Positions 10,001-19,161 of a stretch of DNA of 64,000 nucleotides are shown here, one piece after another (position 1 is the first letter of the stretch; each line of letters begins with the position of its first letter). This DNA is from Methylaequor sp045563055. Lineage in GTDB: Bacteria; Pseudomonadota; Alphaproteobacteria; Methylaequorales; Methylaequoraceae. A program made the translations under genes and the position numbers. The notes under the pieces are model-generated. The model saw only the letters and a program-made list of their open reading frames with translations. It searched no databases and was not told where the DNA came from. The stretch spans positions 1 to 64,000 of the forward strand of contig JBJKUR010000008.1 in assembly GCA_045563055.1 (NCBI GenBank), given 5' to 3'.

Positions 10001-11922
10001 TCTTTAGAGAACCTATTCTTTATTAACTCTTCTACAACACTTGGATCGTTTAATGTTGATACATCTCCGATTGACCCTTCCTCATTGCAAGCAACTTTTC
10101 TAAGTATTCTCCTCATTATTTTTCCTGATCTTGTTTTAGGGAGGTCTGGTGACCATTGTATAACATCTGGCGAAGCTATTGGACCAATAACAGATCTAAC
10201 CCACGTTCTAAGTTCGTTCTTTAGATCCTCATTATATTCTTCACCTTTCATTAATGTTATGTAAGCGTATATGCCTTGACCTTTAATATCATGAGGATAC
10301 CCAACCACAGCTGCTTCTGAAACTTTCTTATGAAGAACTAGTGCACTTTCGATTTCTGCTGTTCCTAGCCTATGTCCCGAAACATTTATAACATCATCCA
10401 CTCGACCTGTGATCCAGTAATAACCATCTTCATCTCTTTTACAACCATCACCAGTAAAGTATTTCCCTTTAAATGAAGAAAAATAAGTTTTCACAAATCT
10501 AGCGTGATCATTATAAACTGTTCTCATCATACCTGGCCAAGCAGAATTTATGCACAGGTTTCCCTCACATTTACCAATTAGTTTATTTCCTTCATTATCA
10601 ACAATTTCTGGTTCAACACCAAAAAATGGCAATGTCGCAGATCCAGGTTTCAAGGGTGTAGAACCAGAAATTGGCGAAATGAGAGCTGCACCTGTCTCGG
10701 TCTGCCACCAAGTATCAACTATAGGACATCTTTTCTCTCCTACAACTTCGTAGTACCATTTCCATGCCTCTGGATTGATAGGTTCTCCTACTGTACCCAA
10801 TATCCTTAAAGAGGACCTACTTGTCTTTTTGATGAAATCATTTCCCAAACCCATAAGGGCTCTTATAGCAGTCGGTGCAGTATAAAAGATGCTGACCTTA
10901 AATTTATCCACAACTTCCCAGAACCTTGCTGCTGAAGGATAAGTTGGAACTCCTTCAAACATTAATGTTGTACAACCATTGCAAAGAGGACCATACACGA
11001 TGTAAGAATGACCAGTAACCCATCCCACGTCTGCTGTACACCAATAAATATCGTCATCTTGAATATTAAAAATTATTTCGTGACTCAATGATGCATGAAG
11101 AAGATAGCCACCACTTGTGTGTAACACACCCTTGGGTTTACCGGTTGAACCTGAGGTATATAAAATAAAGAGAGGATCTTCAGAATTTTGTTCGGAAATT
11201 TCACATTCATGTGGTTGACTTGAAATAAGCTTGTCGTACCAAGTATCAGTATTCTTATTAAAAAACTTTTCAGAATCGGTCCTTTTAACAACAACGATAT
11301 TTTTAACTTTTGTATAACCATTGAGAGCCTTCTTTACATTTTGAAGAAGTGGTATTTTTTTCCCTCCCCTTATCCCCTCATTTGCAGTTATTATACAAGA
11401 TGAATCACAATCTTCTATTCTGTTTCTTAATGACTCCGGCGCAAAACCTCCAAAAACAACAGAATGAATGGCCCCTATTCGCGCGCATGATAACATTGCA
11501 ATAGCAGCTTCAGGTATCATAGGCAAATAGATGGTGACTCTATCTCCTTTCTTAACACCCAGAGTTTTTAACCCATTCGAAAATTTACACACTTCTGCAT
11601 GTAACTCTTTAAATGAAATTTTTCTAGATACACTTGGATCGTCAGATTCCCAGATTATTGCGGTTTTATCGCCTAACTTTTCTAAATGTCGATCAAGGCA
11701 GTTATAAGAGACATTAAGTTTTCCACCTTCAAACCAATTAATATTTACATCACCATCAAATGAACTGCCATTGACCTTTGAAAATGGTTTGATCCAGTCT
11801 AGTTTTTCTGCTTTTTGTGACCAAAAATTTATTGGGTCATTAATAGATTTTTCATATTCACTTTTATATTCATCAAAGCTAAGTGTTTTAGAATTTAATT
11901 TATTCTCAATAATTTCATTCAT
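9997..11922 (-). CDS. acs: Acetyl-CoA synthetase (AMP-forming)
   Basis: Acs activates acetate to acetyl-CoA through acetyl-AMP in the cytoplasm. The 641-residue product has the usual length. It shows the N-terminal ACS segment (NFWSQKAEKLDW), the ATP-binding P-loop YTSGSTGKPKGVLHTSGG, VDTWWQTETGAALISP, YFTGDGCKRDEDGYYWITGR and DVINVSGHRLGTAEIESAL. The C-terminal PKTRSGKIMRRILR carries the Lys that is reversibly acetylated in this family, so post-translational control is possible but not shown here. It is followed convergently by the DUF1674 gene. Upstream is a 107-base gap to the yciI-like gene on the same strand, in which I see no strong hairpin. Confidence 0.97.
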   Translation of the reverse strand: MNEIIENKLNSKTLSFDEYKSEYEKSINDPINFWSQKAEKLDWIKPFSKVNGSSFDGDVNINWFEGGKLNVSYNCLDRHLEKLGDKTAIIWESDDPSVSRKISFKELHAEVCKFSNGLKTLGVKKGDRVTIYLPMIPEAAIAMLSCARIGAIHSVVFGGFAPESLRNRIEDCDSSCIITANEGIRGGKKIPLLQNVKKALNGYTKVKNIVVVKRTDSEKFFNKNTDTWYDKLISSQPHECEISEQNSEDPLFILYTSGSTGKPKGVLHTSGGYLLHASLSHEIIFNIQDDDIYWCTADVGWVTGHSYIVYGPLCNGCTTLMFEGVPTYPSAARFWEVVDKFKVSIFYTAPTAIRALMGLGNDFIKKTSRSSLRILGTVGEPINPEAWKWYYEVVGEKRCPIVDTWWQTETGAALISPISGSTPLKPGSATLPFFGVEPEIVDNEGNKLIGKCEGNLCINSAWPGMMRTVYNDHARFVKTYFSSFKGKYFTGDGCKRDEDGYYWITGRVDDVINVSGHRLGTAEIESALVLHKKVSEAAVVGYPHDIKGQGIYAYITLMKGEEYNEDLKNELRTWVRSVIGPIASPDVIQWSPDLPKTRSGKIMRRILRKVACNEEGSIGDVSTLNDPSVVEELIKNRFSKD

Positions 11923-12029
11923 GCAGGTTTCCTTTTACCATTGATATCAAAATCAAAATATATCTGTCAATAATGTAATGCGATGTTTAAAAACTAAATA
12001 AAGCATATCTTACAAAACTTTTTTAAATT

Positions 12030-12284
12030 CTAGAATACTAATTTTTTTAAAAGTTTTAACTTATTATATGGATCGTTTTTTAAAAAATCATTCACCTGGT
12101 CTAACTTGTCATAATTTAAAACTAAAACTGTACCAATCGGATTTTTTTTTTTATCAAGAATAGGGCCAGCAAGTATTATTATTTTTTTAAAACTATTAAT
12201 ATATTTAAGATGTTTCTCTCTTGTTGATAACCTTAGATCAAGTGAATTAGTTCTATCATGGCAAGTTACAAGATACGTCATCAA
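12030..12284 (-). CDS. YciI-like protein
   Basis: An 84-residue protein of the YciI family, small dimeric alpha/beta proteins with a ferredoxin-like fold. The start MMTYLVTCHDRTNSLDLRL, then TREKHLKYI, IILAGPILDKKKNPIGT and FLKNDPYNK fit the family pattern, including the conserved R-x-x-H-L-x-Y and AGP elements. The family's biochemical role is mostly undetermined. It overlaps the gpsA stop by four bases, so it is co-transcribed with gpsA and tsaD. A yciI gene after gpsA is a recurrent alphaproteobacterial arrangement. Confidence 0.8.
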   Translation of the reverse strand: MMTYLVTCHDRTNSLDLRLSTREKHLKYINSFKKIIILAGPILDKKKNPIGTVLVLNYDKLDQVNDFLKNDPYNKLKLLKKLVF

Positions 12285-13216
12285 TTTTCATTCTGAAGAG
12301 GTCGAGACAACAGATTTGAGATAACCTTGTCTACCTCCATACCATTAATAATTTTTCTTACCGAATTACATAATGGTAGTTCAACATTATATTTTTCTCC
12401 CAGGTTGCAGATACTATCGCATGAATCAACACCTTCTAGGACATAGTTTTCCTTAAACTCAATAGATTTTTCTCCTTTTGCAATATAGAAACCAAATCTT
12501 GTATTTCTAGATTTCATTGATGAGCAGGTAAGTGTAAGGTCACCTATACCTGAAAGACCATAAAATGTGTTTCTTCTTGCACCCATTTTCATCCCTAATT
12601 TTACTATTTCTGAAATCCCCCTAGCGATCGTTGCTGCCTTAGCGTTCTCACCAAGATTTTTTCCCTTAATCAATCCACATGCAATTGCAATGACATTTTT
12701 CATAGCCCCACCCAATTGAGTTCCAATTATATCATTATTAAAATATATTCTAAATTTATTTGGTGATAATAAGGATGCCACACTTTTTGATATTTTTTTA
12801 TTTTCTGAGGCTAAAACTGAAGCAGATGGTTTTCCAGCAATCAATTCGGAAGAAAAATTTGGTCCAGATAGTACTACCACCCTATTATTTGGAAAAATAT
12901 CTACAATGACTTCGCTCATAAGTTTGTTTGTTTTTTTTTCTACGCCTTTATTGCAAATAACGAAAACAAACTTTCTAGATGATGTTTCTTTTTTTAAATT
13001 AATAAGATTTTTTCTTAGAGTTTGTGATGGAATAGCCAAAAAAATATATTGAGAATCATTCAACAAAGCAAATTTTTCAATTAATTGTACATTGTTTTTA
13101 AAAGTTGAGCTAGCCTTCCTTACATTCCTGCACTTAATTACAAAATTATTATCAGCAAACACAGTCGATAATGCATGGGCCCAAGAACCAGAACCTAAAA
13201 TACAACTTTTTGTCAT
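12281..13216 (-). CDS. gpsA: Glycerol-3-phosphate dehydrogenase [NAD(P)+]
   Basis: GpsA reduces dihydroxyacetone phosphate to sn-glycerol-3-phosphate for phospholipid synthesis. The 311-residue product is slightly short for the family (~330). The N-terminal Rossmann motif is ILGSGSWAHALSTVFADN. Further motifs are AIPSQTLRKNL, CNKGVEKKTNKLMSEV, VVLSGPNFSSELIAGKPSAS, the catalytic-Lys region GGAMKNVIAIACGLIKG, GARRNTFYGLSGIGDLTLTC and SRNTRFGFYIAKG. It overlaps tsaD upstream and the yciI-like gene downstream by four bases each (ATGA-type coupling), a tight three-gene unit. Confidence 0.95.
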   Translation of the reverse strand: MTKSCILGSGSWAHALSTVFADNNFVIKCRNVRKASSTFKNNVQLIEKFALLNDSQYIFLAIPSQTLRKNLINLKKETSSRKFVFVICNKGVEKKTNKLMSEVIVDIFPNNRVVVLSGPNFSSELIAGKPSASVLASENKKISKSVASLLSPNKFRIYFNNDIIGTQLGGAMKNVIAIACGLIKGKNLGENAKAATIARGISEIVKLGMKMGARRNTFYGLSGIGDLTLTCSSMKSRNTRFGFYIAKGEKSIEFKENYVLEGVDSCDSICNLGEKYNVELPLCNSVRKIINGMEVDKVISNLLSRPLQNEN

Positions 13217-14241
13217 AAACTATCTATCCTCCACCTTGGGTTAGGAGATAAATGAATCTTACTAAAACTTCTACCTTTCGCGATCATTTCTAAAGCAGCC
13301 CATGCAATCATTGTCGCATTGTCAACACATAGTTTCTTATCCGGTACATAAAAAATCATATTTTTCTTTTTGCATAATACTTTGAATTTATGTCTTATGA
13401 AAGAGTTAGAAGCAACGCCTCCAGATAAAACAAAATCCTGTAAATTAAATCCTTTATGGATGCAATTTTTTATAGCTAGGTCTACTTTATTAAGTAAACA
13501 CTCTGCAATAGTATTCTGAAAAGAAAAAGCAAGATCACATTCCTGTTCTTTGCTTATTCCTTTTTCTACAATTCTTCTCACTGATGTTTTTAAACCAGAA
13601 AAGGACAAATCACAGGTATTTTTATTTAATAAGGGTTTTGGTAGTTTAAATTTATGCTTACCCTTACTTTTTTTAGCTAAATTTTCAATTATTGGACCAC
13701 CTGGGTAACTATATCCTAATGCTCTTGCAGTTTTATCAAAAACTTCACCAACTGCATCATCAAGCGTTTCACCAACTACTTTAAATTTATTATAGTCTAA
13801 TACAAGGAGAATTTGACAGTGTCCTCCGGAAACTAAGAGACATAAAAAAGGAAAATTTATTTTATTATTTATTCTTGATACTAAAACGTGAGCTTGTAAA
13901 TGATTAACTGAAAAAAAAGGTTTCTTTGAAGTTATTGCTAGTGATTTTGCATAGTTTGTTCCAACCAGTAATGCTCCAAGCAATCCAGGCCCAGTGGTAG
14001 CGGCAAATGCATCAATCTCTGAAAGGGATATCTTAGATTTTTTTAATGTTCTTTTAAACAGACTATCGATATGCTTACTGTGCTCTCTTGAGGCTAGTTC
14101 TGGTACAACACCACCATACTTTTTGTGTTTTGGAATTTGAGACAAAGTTTGCTCAGCCAAAATTTTACCAAAACCATTTTGTCTTTCAACTAGAGAAACC
14201 GAAGTTTCATCACAACTTGTTTCTATTCCAAGAACTATCAT
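13213..14241 (-). CDS. tsaD: tRNA N6-threonylcarbamoyladenosine transferase TsaD
   Basis: TsaD transfers the threonylcarbamoyl group to A37 of ANN-decoding tRNAs in complex with TsaB and TsaE. The 342-residue length is normal. Motifs include MIVLGIETSCDETSVSLV, GGVVPELASREHSKHID (the two His bind the active-site metal), ATTGPGLLGALLVG, VNHLQAHVL, LLVSGGHCQILLV, ALGYSYPGGPIIE, LSFSGLKTSVRR and LSGGVASNSFIR. It is divergent from hemC across 65 A/T-rich bases that must hold both promoters. It is first in the tsaD-gpsA-yciI unit, the common alphaproteobacterial order. Confidence 0.97.
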   Translation of the reverse strand: MIVLGIETSCDETSVSLVERQNGFGKILAEQTLSQIPKHKKYGGVVPELASREHSKHIDSLFKRTLKKSKISLSEIDAFAATTGPGLLGALLVGTNYAKSLAITSKKPFFSVNHLQAHVLVSRINNKINFPFLCLLVSGGHCQILLVLDYNKFKVVGETLDDAVGEVFDKTARALGYSYPGGPIIENLAKKSKGKHKFKLPKPLLNKNTCDLSFSGLKTSVRRIVEKGISKEQECDLAFSFQNTIAECLLNKVDLAIKNCIHKGFNLQDFVLSGGVASNSFIRHKFKVLCKKKNMIFYVPDKKLCVDNATMIAWAALEMIAKGRSFSKIHLSPNPRWRIDSL

Positions 14242-14306
14242 TTATACAAATATAAAAAAAAAAAAATATTATGATAATTTTATAATAGTAAAATAAAATT
14301 AATTCT

Positions 14307-15218
14307 ATGAATATTAATTCTAACTGCATAATTCTTGGTTCAAGAAAGAGTGCGCTTGCACAGAAACACATAAGCATACTGGAAAAAACTATAAGAGAAA
14401 ACAAAGAACTTAAGGATATTATTGTGAAAAAAAAGTTTTTTAAGACTAGCGGTGACTTGTTTCAAAATAAAAAAATATCTGAGCTCGGAAATAAAGGATT
14501 GTTCTCAAAAGAGATAGATGAGGCTTTGTTGGCCTCTAAAATAAATCTTGGGGTACATTCTTTAAAGGATATTCCAACCATACTCCCAGAGGGACTTGAA
14601 ATAGCTGCGGTTCTAGAAAGAGAAGATTTTAGAGATGCAGTGATCTCTAATAAAAATTTAAGTTTACTAAAATTAAAGAAAAATGCAGTGATTGGGACTT
14701 CATCCATAAGAAGGAGTATGCAATTAAAAGAGATAAGACCTGACTTAATCATTGAAGACATAAGAGGAAATATTGACACAAGAATAGAAAAATTAAAAAA
14801 AAATAATTTTGATGCTATAATTTTGGCTGTTGCAGGTTTAAAAAGGCTTGGTTGTAAAGAAAAGTATAAAATTGTTAATACAGATATAATTGCACCATCA
14901 CTCGGACAAGGTGCAATTGCTTTAGTTGTAAATAAAAAAAATAAATCAATTAAACAAATAATAAATAAGTTAAATCATCCTAAAACTTATCTTGAAACGG
15001 AATGTGAAAGAATTTTTCTTAATGCATTGGATGGATCGTGTCAAACTCCTGTAGGAGGGTTTGCAGTTTTAGAAAATCAGAATAAAATACTATTTAACTA
15101 TACTGCTTTTTCAAAAGACGGACAGGTTAAGATAAGTGACAAGGTTGTTTTTAATATAGATAGTTTCAGATCAGAGAGTTATGATTTAGGTGTTAAAATT
15201 AAAAAAAAAATTGATTGA
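14307..15218 (+). CDS. hemC: Porphobilinogen deaminase (hydroxymethylbilane synthase)
   Basis: HemC condenses four porphobilinogens into hydroxymethylbilane. In 303 residues it shows ILGSRKSALAQKHI, KGLFSKEIDEALL, LGVHSLKDIPTILPEGL, REDFRDAVISN, GTSSIRRSMQLKEIRPD, DIRGNIDTRIEKL, PSLGQGAIALVV and DGSCQTPVGGFAVL, in which the Cys carries the dipyrromethane cofactor. It is divergent from tsaD, a typical alphaproteobacterial arrangement, and overlaps hemD by 29 bases, so translation of the two is probably coupled. It is the first gene of the heme operon. Confidence 0.97.
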   Translation: MNINSNCIILGSRKSALAQKHISILEKTIRENKELKDIIVKKKFFKTSGDLFQNKKISELGNKGLFSKEIDEALLASKINLGVHSLKDIPTILPEGLEIAAVLEREDFRDAVISNKNLSLLKLKKNAVIGTSSIRRSMQLKEIRPDLIIEDIRGNIDTRIEKLKKNNFDAIILAVAGLKRLGCKEKYKIVNTDIIAPSLGQGAIALVVNKKNKSIKQIINKLNHPKTYLETECERIFLNALDGSCQTPVGGFAVLENQNKILFNYTAFSKDGQVKISDKVVFNIDSFRSESYDLGVKIKKKID

Positions 15219-15948
15219 TAATAAAATTAATATCCTTTTAACTAGGCCAAAAGAAGAGTCCATAAGGTTATCTAAAAAACTAGACACAAAACTTTTTAAC
15301 TCTTTTATATCCCCATTAATTCAAATAAAGAAAAAAAGCTATGAATTTAATACAAATGAAAGATATGATTTTTTAATTTTTACTAGTAAAAACGGAGTTT
15401 TAAACTTTCAGAAAATAATTGATTATAAAAAAATTTTTGTTGTAGGTGAGGGAACATATTTATGTGCAAAAAGAAATTATATGAAAAATGTCATAAATGT
15501 TAAAGGGGATGCGAATGATCTTAAAAAAAAAATTAAACCTTTTTTAAATAGAAATGCAAAAATTCTTCATCCAACTTCATTTGAAAATAATGACGAATTC
15601 AGATTATTTTTCGATAGAAATGATTGTGATTATCGTCAGGTCCATTGTTATCATTCTAAAAAGTTTAATTCATACCCGTCTATTTTTAAAAAATTTTTTA
15701 CATCCAAAAAAGAAGGAATTGTAACTATTTTCTCAAAAAGAACTGCAGCATGTTTTATAAGTGAAATTTCTAAAATGAATTTTTTAGCTGAAATAAGAGA
15801 AAAAAAAATATTAGTCTTAAGTAAATCAATAAAAAAAGAATTAAATCTTTCAGGGTTTGATAAAGTTTTTATTTCTGAGAAACCAAATGAGCAAAGTATG
15901 TTAAAATTAATTGAAAGTATAACAGTGAATACAATTAAGAATGACTGA
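15190..15948 (+). CDS. hemD: Uroporphyrinogen-III synthase
   Basis: HemD cyclises hydroxymethylbilane to uroporphyrinogen III. The 252-residue sequence is weakly conserved, as usual for HemD. The elements INILLTRPKEESIRLSKKL, FNSFISPLIQI, YDFLIFTSKNGVLNF, FVVGEGTYLCAK and the C-terminal ISEKPNEQSMLKLI match the family pattern (ILLTRP near the start, SEPSE-like near the end). Position directly after hemC supports the call. The start is uncertain: GTG at 15190 or TTG at 15211. The next gene overlaps its stop by eight bases. Confidence 0.85.
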   Translation: MLKLKKKLIDNKINILLTRPKEESIRLSKKLDTKLFNSFISPLIQIKKKSYEFNTNERYDFLIFTSKNGVLNFQKIIDYKKIFVVGEGTYLCAKRNYMKNVINVKGDANDLKKKIKPFLNRNAKILHPTSFENNDEFRLFFDRNDCDYRQVHCYHSKKFNSYPSIFKKFFTSKKEGIVTIFSKRTAACFISEISKMNFLAEIREKKILVLSKSIKKELNLSGFDKVFISEKPNEQSMLKLIESITVNTIKND

Positions 15949-16999
15949 TAAGAAAACAAATATGGGTAAAGGAGACTTTATTGAGCTTAATAAAGATCAG
16001 TATAAAAAAAAGTCCAACTATAAAATATATCTCTATATATCTTTAATAATTTTGTTTTGTTTTTCCATCGGCGCAGTTTTTCTGGGAAAATCTAATTTAT
16101 TCACAGAACATATGCTATTTAATGGACAAGATAATTTTTTTAATAATGAATCCTTAAACGATCAAAATGAAATTCGATTTCAAGAGATGGGAAAGTATGG
16201 TGATGAACACAAAATCGTTGAGGACCTAATAAATCAAGACCAAGTAAACCTAGAGAAAAATTTAGAAGAATTCAAAATTGATATTGATAAAAATAGAAAT
16301 AATTTAGAGAACACACAAAACACTCTTAAAAAAGTAGAAAAGAAACTTACTACTTTTATTGATGAATATAAATCAAATTCTGATTATTACTACAGTGAGA
16401 AATACATAATATTAAATGCAATATTAAGAATAAAAGCTAAATTTAAGAAGAGAGAAAACCTTGAGGAGGAATTGAATATATTAAGCAAGAAATTTCAATC
16501 TAATTTTGAAATTCAGAATCTGATTAATTCATTGCAAAAAATCGATACAACAAAAATTTCAACAAAAAAAAAGTTACTAGAATTCTTGAATTACAAAATA
16601 AATTATTTTGATCAGAATCTCGAAAACTTTATCGTAGAAAGAATAGATCAACAGAATGAATTGAATTTTGATATCTTTTCCTCTAAGGAGACTTTTCTAA
16701 AATACCTTAATGATTTCGTATCAAGTATTGTAAAAATCTCAAAAATTGAAAACAATACATCCCTTAAGGAAAATGATATATCGATAGAAACCCATTTAAG
16801 AGGCTCATTAGTTAAGACGAAAGAATATTTACTTTATGACGATCTTAAGAGATCAATGGAGACCATGGTTGAATCAAGGTTCGATGATGCAGAAATTAAA
16901 AAATGGATTAATGATGCGGAATCTCTCATGAACGTTAAGCGAAATCTTGAGGAACTTGAGTATATTTTATTGGAGTTAACTGGAAAAGAAATTGATTAG
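15941..16999 (+). CDS. Mitofilin/Mic60-like inner-membrane protein
   Basis: A 352-residue protein with a short cytoplasmic N-terminus, one membrane segment at about residues 28-48 (YKIYLYISLIILFCFSIGAV) and a long Lys/Glu/Asn-rich, largely coiled-coil periplasmic region. The C-terminal ~60 residues (DDLKRSMETMVESRFDDAEI, then KKWINDAESLMNVKRNLEEL) fit the mitofilin C-terminal signature with its short helix pair. In alphaproteobacteria the Mic60 homologue, which shapes intracytoplasmic membrane folds, lies in the heme operon between hemD and hemY, exactly as here. It overlaps both neighbours by eight bases. The assignment rests on topology, the C-terminal pattern and position; sequence divergence is high. 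Confidence 0.75.
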   Translation: MTDKKTNMGKGDFIELNKDQYKKKSNYKIYLYISLIILFCFSIGAVFLGKSNLFTEHMLFNGQDNFFNNESLNDQNEIRFQEMGKYGDEHKIVEDLINQDQVNLEKNLEEFKIDIDKNRNNLENTQNTLKKVEKKLTTFIDEYKSNSDYYYSEKYIILNAILRIKAKFKKRENLEEELNILSKKFQSNFEIQNLINSLQKIDTTKISTKKKLLEFLNYKINYFDQNLENFIVERIDQQNELNFDIFSSKETFLKYLNDFVSSIVKISKIENNTSLKENDISIETHLRGSLVKTKEYLLYDDLKRSMETMVESRFDDAEIKKWINDAESLMNVKRNLEELEYILLELTGKEID

Positions 17000-18308
17000 A
17001 ATTTTACGGTCGTTTTTTTTAATAATTCTTACTTCTATGACTATAGTATGGTTCTCTGACAATCCTGGTGAAGTTGAGATTATCTGGAAAGATTATTTTA
17101 TCCAAACAAATATTATAGGTATTATTCTTTTTCTATTCTTCTTTATCACGATTATTTTTATAATTTATATTTCATTTAGGTCAATAAAGCAGATACCACA
17201 AAGTTTAAAGATAAAAAAAAATGAGAAATATCTCAAGTTAGCTAATAATAGTTTGGATGACATAGTGGATGGAATTTTATTTGGAGATTCAAAAAATATT
17301 GAGAAGAATTCCAGACTTTTAAAGAAATATCTAAATAATGAAGTATTCTCAACTTTTATGCTATTTAATTCTGCTCTCGTTGAGAATAATTTTTATCAAA
17401 GCCAAAAATACCTCAACGTATTAGAATCACTACCTAAGGCTAGTTATATTTCTAAAAGAGGGAAGGTGATCTTGTATTTCAAAAAAAAAAAAATCAAAGA
17501 TGTTAAAGACTTATTAATTAATCTTTGCAATGAATTTCCAAATGATGAGTGGTTTCATGACAAATTATCTAGAGTATATTCTCTTGAAAATGAATGGAAG
17601 TTGGCTAGTCAAACAATATCTAAGATTAAATGTTTATCTGATGATTCAAGAGAATATTCTGCCAATCTAAAGATCCTTAGTGGTGATTCTCCAATAAGTG
17701 CCATTAATTTATCAGAAAGTTCAATACCAGTAGTTAGAGAAAATATAAAACTCTATATTTCTCGGTCCAATTTAAAAAAAGCGTCAGATTTAATCAGAAA
17801 GACTTGGTTAAATCTTTTATGTAATGAGCTAATTGAAATTTTTATGCTTTACAAATCAGAAGGAGAAAAGGATATTCTCAGAAGATATAAGATTATAGTT
17901 AAGGTTCTCAAAAAATATTTGAATGAAGAATCCAATGAGACTAAATTTAGTTTAGCTTTTGCAAGCTATGAAGCCTCAATATGGGGCGAGTCTATTCGTT
18001 ATCTTGAATTAATTAAAAGAGAAGAATTAGATGATAGAATGAAAGAGCTATATTCTAAAATATCTTCAAAGTCTCAGAAAATTAAGGTTCCAAACTTTGA
18101 GTCAGAAGTTTTGCCAGGCCCAAAATGGAAATGTTTGTCATGCGAATATCAGTATGATAAGTGGAAAATCGTATGCGATAACTGTAAATTGGTCAACACT
18201 ATTCAGTGGCCTAAAAGTAGAAAGAAAAACGTTTCTAAAGATGACTTTTATAAGGATTTTTTAAAGAATCCGCTTCGACATCTTCCACAGATGAAGCGAG
18301 AAAATTGA
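16992..18308 (+). CDS. HemY-like TPR membrane protein with C-terminal zinc ribbon
   Basis: A 438-residue protein. The start, an RILRSFFLIILTSMTIVW helix followed by NPGEVEIIWKDYFIQTN and a second membrane helix, is the HemY N-terminal domain. A helical TPR-like region follows. The C-terminus holds a four-Cys zinc-ribbon/rubredoxin-like knuckle, W-K-C-L-S-C then IVCDNC, with ITW-like TIQWP after it. Despite its name, HemY of this type has no shown catalytic step in heme synthesis. The TPR-plus-rubredoxin layout resembles LapB/YciM, which controls LPS synthesis, so a scaffold role is an alternative. It is the last gene of the hemC-hemD-mic60-hemY unit, and its 3' end overlaps the convergent glycosylase gene by 48 bases. 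Confidence 0.8.
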   Translation: MIRILRSFFLIILTSMTIVWFSDNPGEVEIIWKDYFIQTNIIGIILFLFFFITIIFIIYISFRSIKQIPQSLKIKKNEKYLKLANNSLDDIVDGILFGDSKNIEKNSRLLKKYLNNEVFSTFMLFNSALVENNFYQSQKYLNVLESLPKASYISKRGKVILYFKKKKIKDVKDLLINLCNEFPNDEWFHDKLSRVYSLENEWKLASQTISKIKCLSDDSREYSANLKILSGDSPISAINLSESSIPVVRENIKLYISRSNLKKASDLIRKTWLNLLCNELIEIFMLYKSEGEKDILRRYKIIVKVLKKYLNEESNETKFSLAFASYEASIWGESIRYLELIKREELDDRMKELYSKISSKSQKIKVPNFESEVLPGPKWKCLSCEYQYDKWKIVCDNCKLVNTIQWPKSRKKNVSKDDFYKDFLKNPLRHLPQMKREN

Positions 18309-18872
18309 TAAATAAGGTGAGAAAATTTTTTCAAAATCAATATTTTGTCGTTCAATTTCTTGTATTCTTTTTTTTACTTTATTAATTATAAGATCATTTT
18401 GGGGGAAGATATTTAAATATCTAAAAAAAAAAATTAAGACCATATCACACGTCCACTCACCAATACCTCGGTATTGCATAAGTGAATACCGCAGAGTCGT
18501 TTCGCTCATTTTTTGTATTTGATTTTCACTGATTTTGTTGTGTTTAAAAGCATCATAAATACCGATAATATAATTTCTTTTTAAACTCGATACTTTTACT
18601 TCTTCTAGTACTTTTTTAAGTGTTTTTTTATTTTGGAAATTTTTAATTTTCAACTTCTTAACTTTTAATATTAAACTGACTTTATTCCACACTGAATTTG
18701 CAGCTTTATAAGAAATTTGCTGAGAGATTATAGTTTTGGATAAGAAACTAAAAAGGTCTAAATCACTTTTTTTTATTTCAATTATTCCACTTGTTTTTAT
18801 TTCATTGTGAAGTGAAATAAATTCATATGATTTTTTTAATATATTATTATGAATTTCATTAAAGGTATGCAT
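18261..18872 (-). CDS. DNA-3-methyladenine glycosylase II (AlkA-type, HhH-GPD)
   Basis: A 203-residue base-excision-repair glycosylase of the HhH-GPD superfamily, removing alkylated bases from DNA. Visible are ISQQISYKAANSVWNKV in the N-terminal helical part and the helix-hairpin-helix YRGIGEWTCDMVLIFF. The NDLIINK segment supplies the catalytic Asp in the position expected after FP in AlkA relatives (FPQNDL). There is no FeS-cluster Cys set, which argues against MutY/Nth. It converges on the HemY-like gene with a 48-base coding overlap, and a 13-base gap separates it from the LAB-N gene upstream on the same strand. Confidence 0.85.
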   Translation of the reverse strand: MHTFNEIHNNILKKSYEFISLHNEIKTSGIIEIKKSDLDLFSFLSKTIISQQISYKAANSVWNKVSLILKVKKLKIKNFQNKKTLKKVLEEVKVSSLKRNYIIGIYDAFKHNKISENQIQKMSETTLRYSLMQYRGIGEWTCDMVLIFFFRYLNIFPQNDLIINKVKKRIQEIERQNIDFEKIFSPYLSIFSLHLWKMSKRIL

Positions 18873-18885
18873 TTCTAAAGTTAAA

Positions 18886-19161
18886 TTATTTTTCCCTTCT
18901 ACTTATTTCTTTTCTAATCAAATAGATATTACGTGAATAAATAAGAAACCCACATGATTGTCCAACAATAAATACGGGGTCTTCCTTATGAATCGCATAG
19001 CTTAAAAGAACCATGCTTCCAGCTAAACTTATCCACCAAAAAATGTTAGGTATAATACTTTTAGATGCTTTTTCACTAGCTACCCATTGAACTAGAAATC
19101 TTGATGCAAAAATCGTTTGCCCTATAAAACCAATTATCAACCAGATTTGTTCATTATCCAT
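18886..19161 (-). CDS. Lipid A biosynthesis N-terminal domain (LAB-N) membrane protein
   Basis: A 91-residue protein with about three membrane helices, of the LAB-N family (the domain fused to some LpxB proteins, here stand-alone). Diagnostic stretches are IGFIGQTIFASRFLVQWVAS, EKASKSIIPNIFWWISLAGS and FIVGQSCGFLIYSRNIYLI. Stand-alone LAB-N genes usually accompany GT2 and ArnT-type glycosyltransferase genes in lipid A or lipid-linked sugar modification clusters, as here. It overlaps the GT2 gene upstream by eight bases. Its molecular function is not established; relatedness to small membrane flippase-like proteins has been suggested. Confidence 0.85.
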   Translation of the reverse strand: MDNEQIWLIIGFIGQTIFASRFLVQWVASEKASKSIIPNIFWWISLAGSMVLLSYAIHKEDPVFIVGQSCGFLIYSRNIYLIRKEISRREK

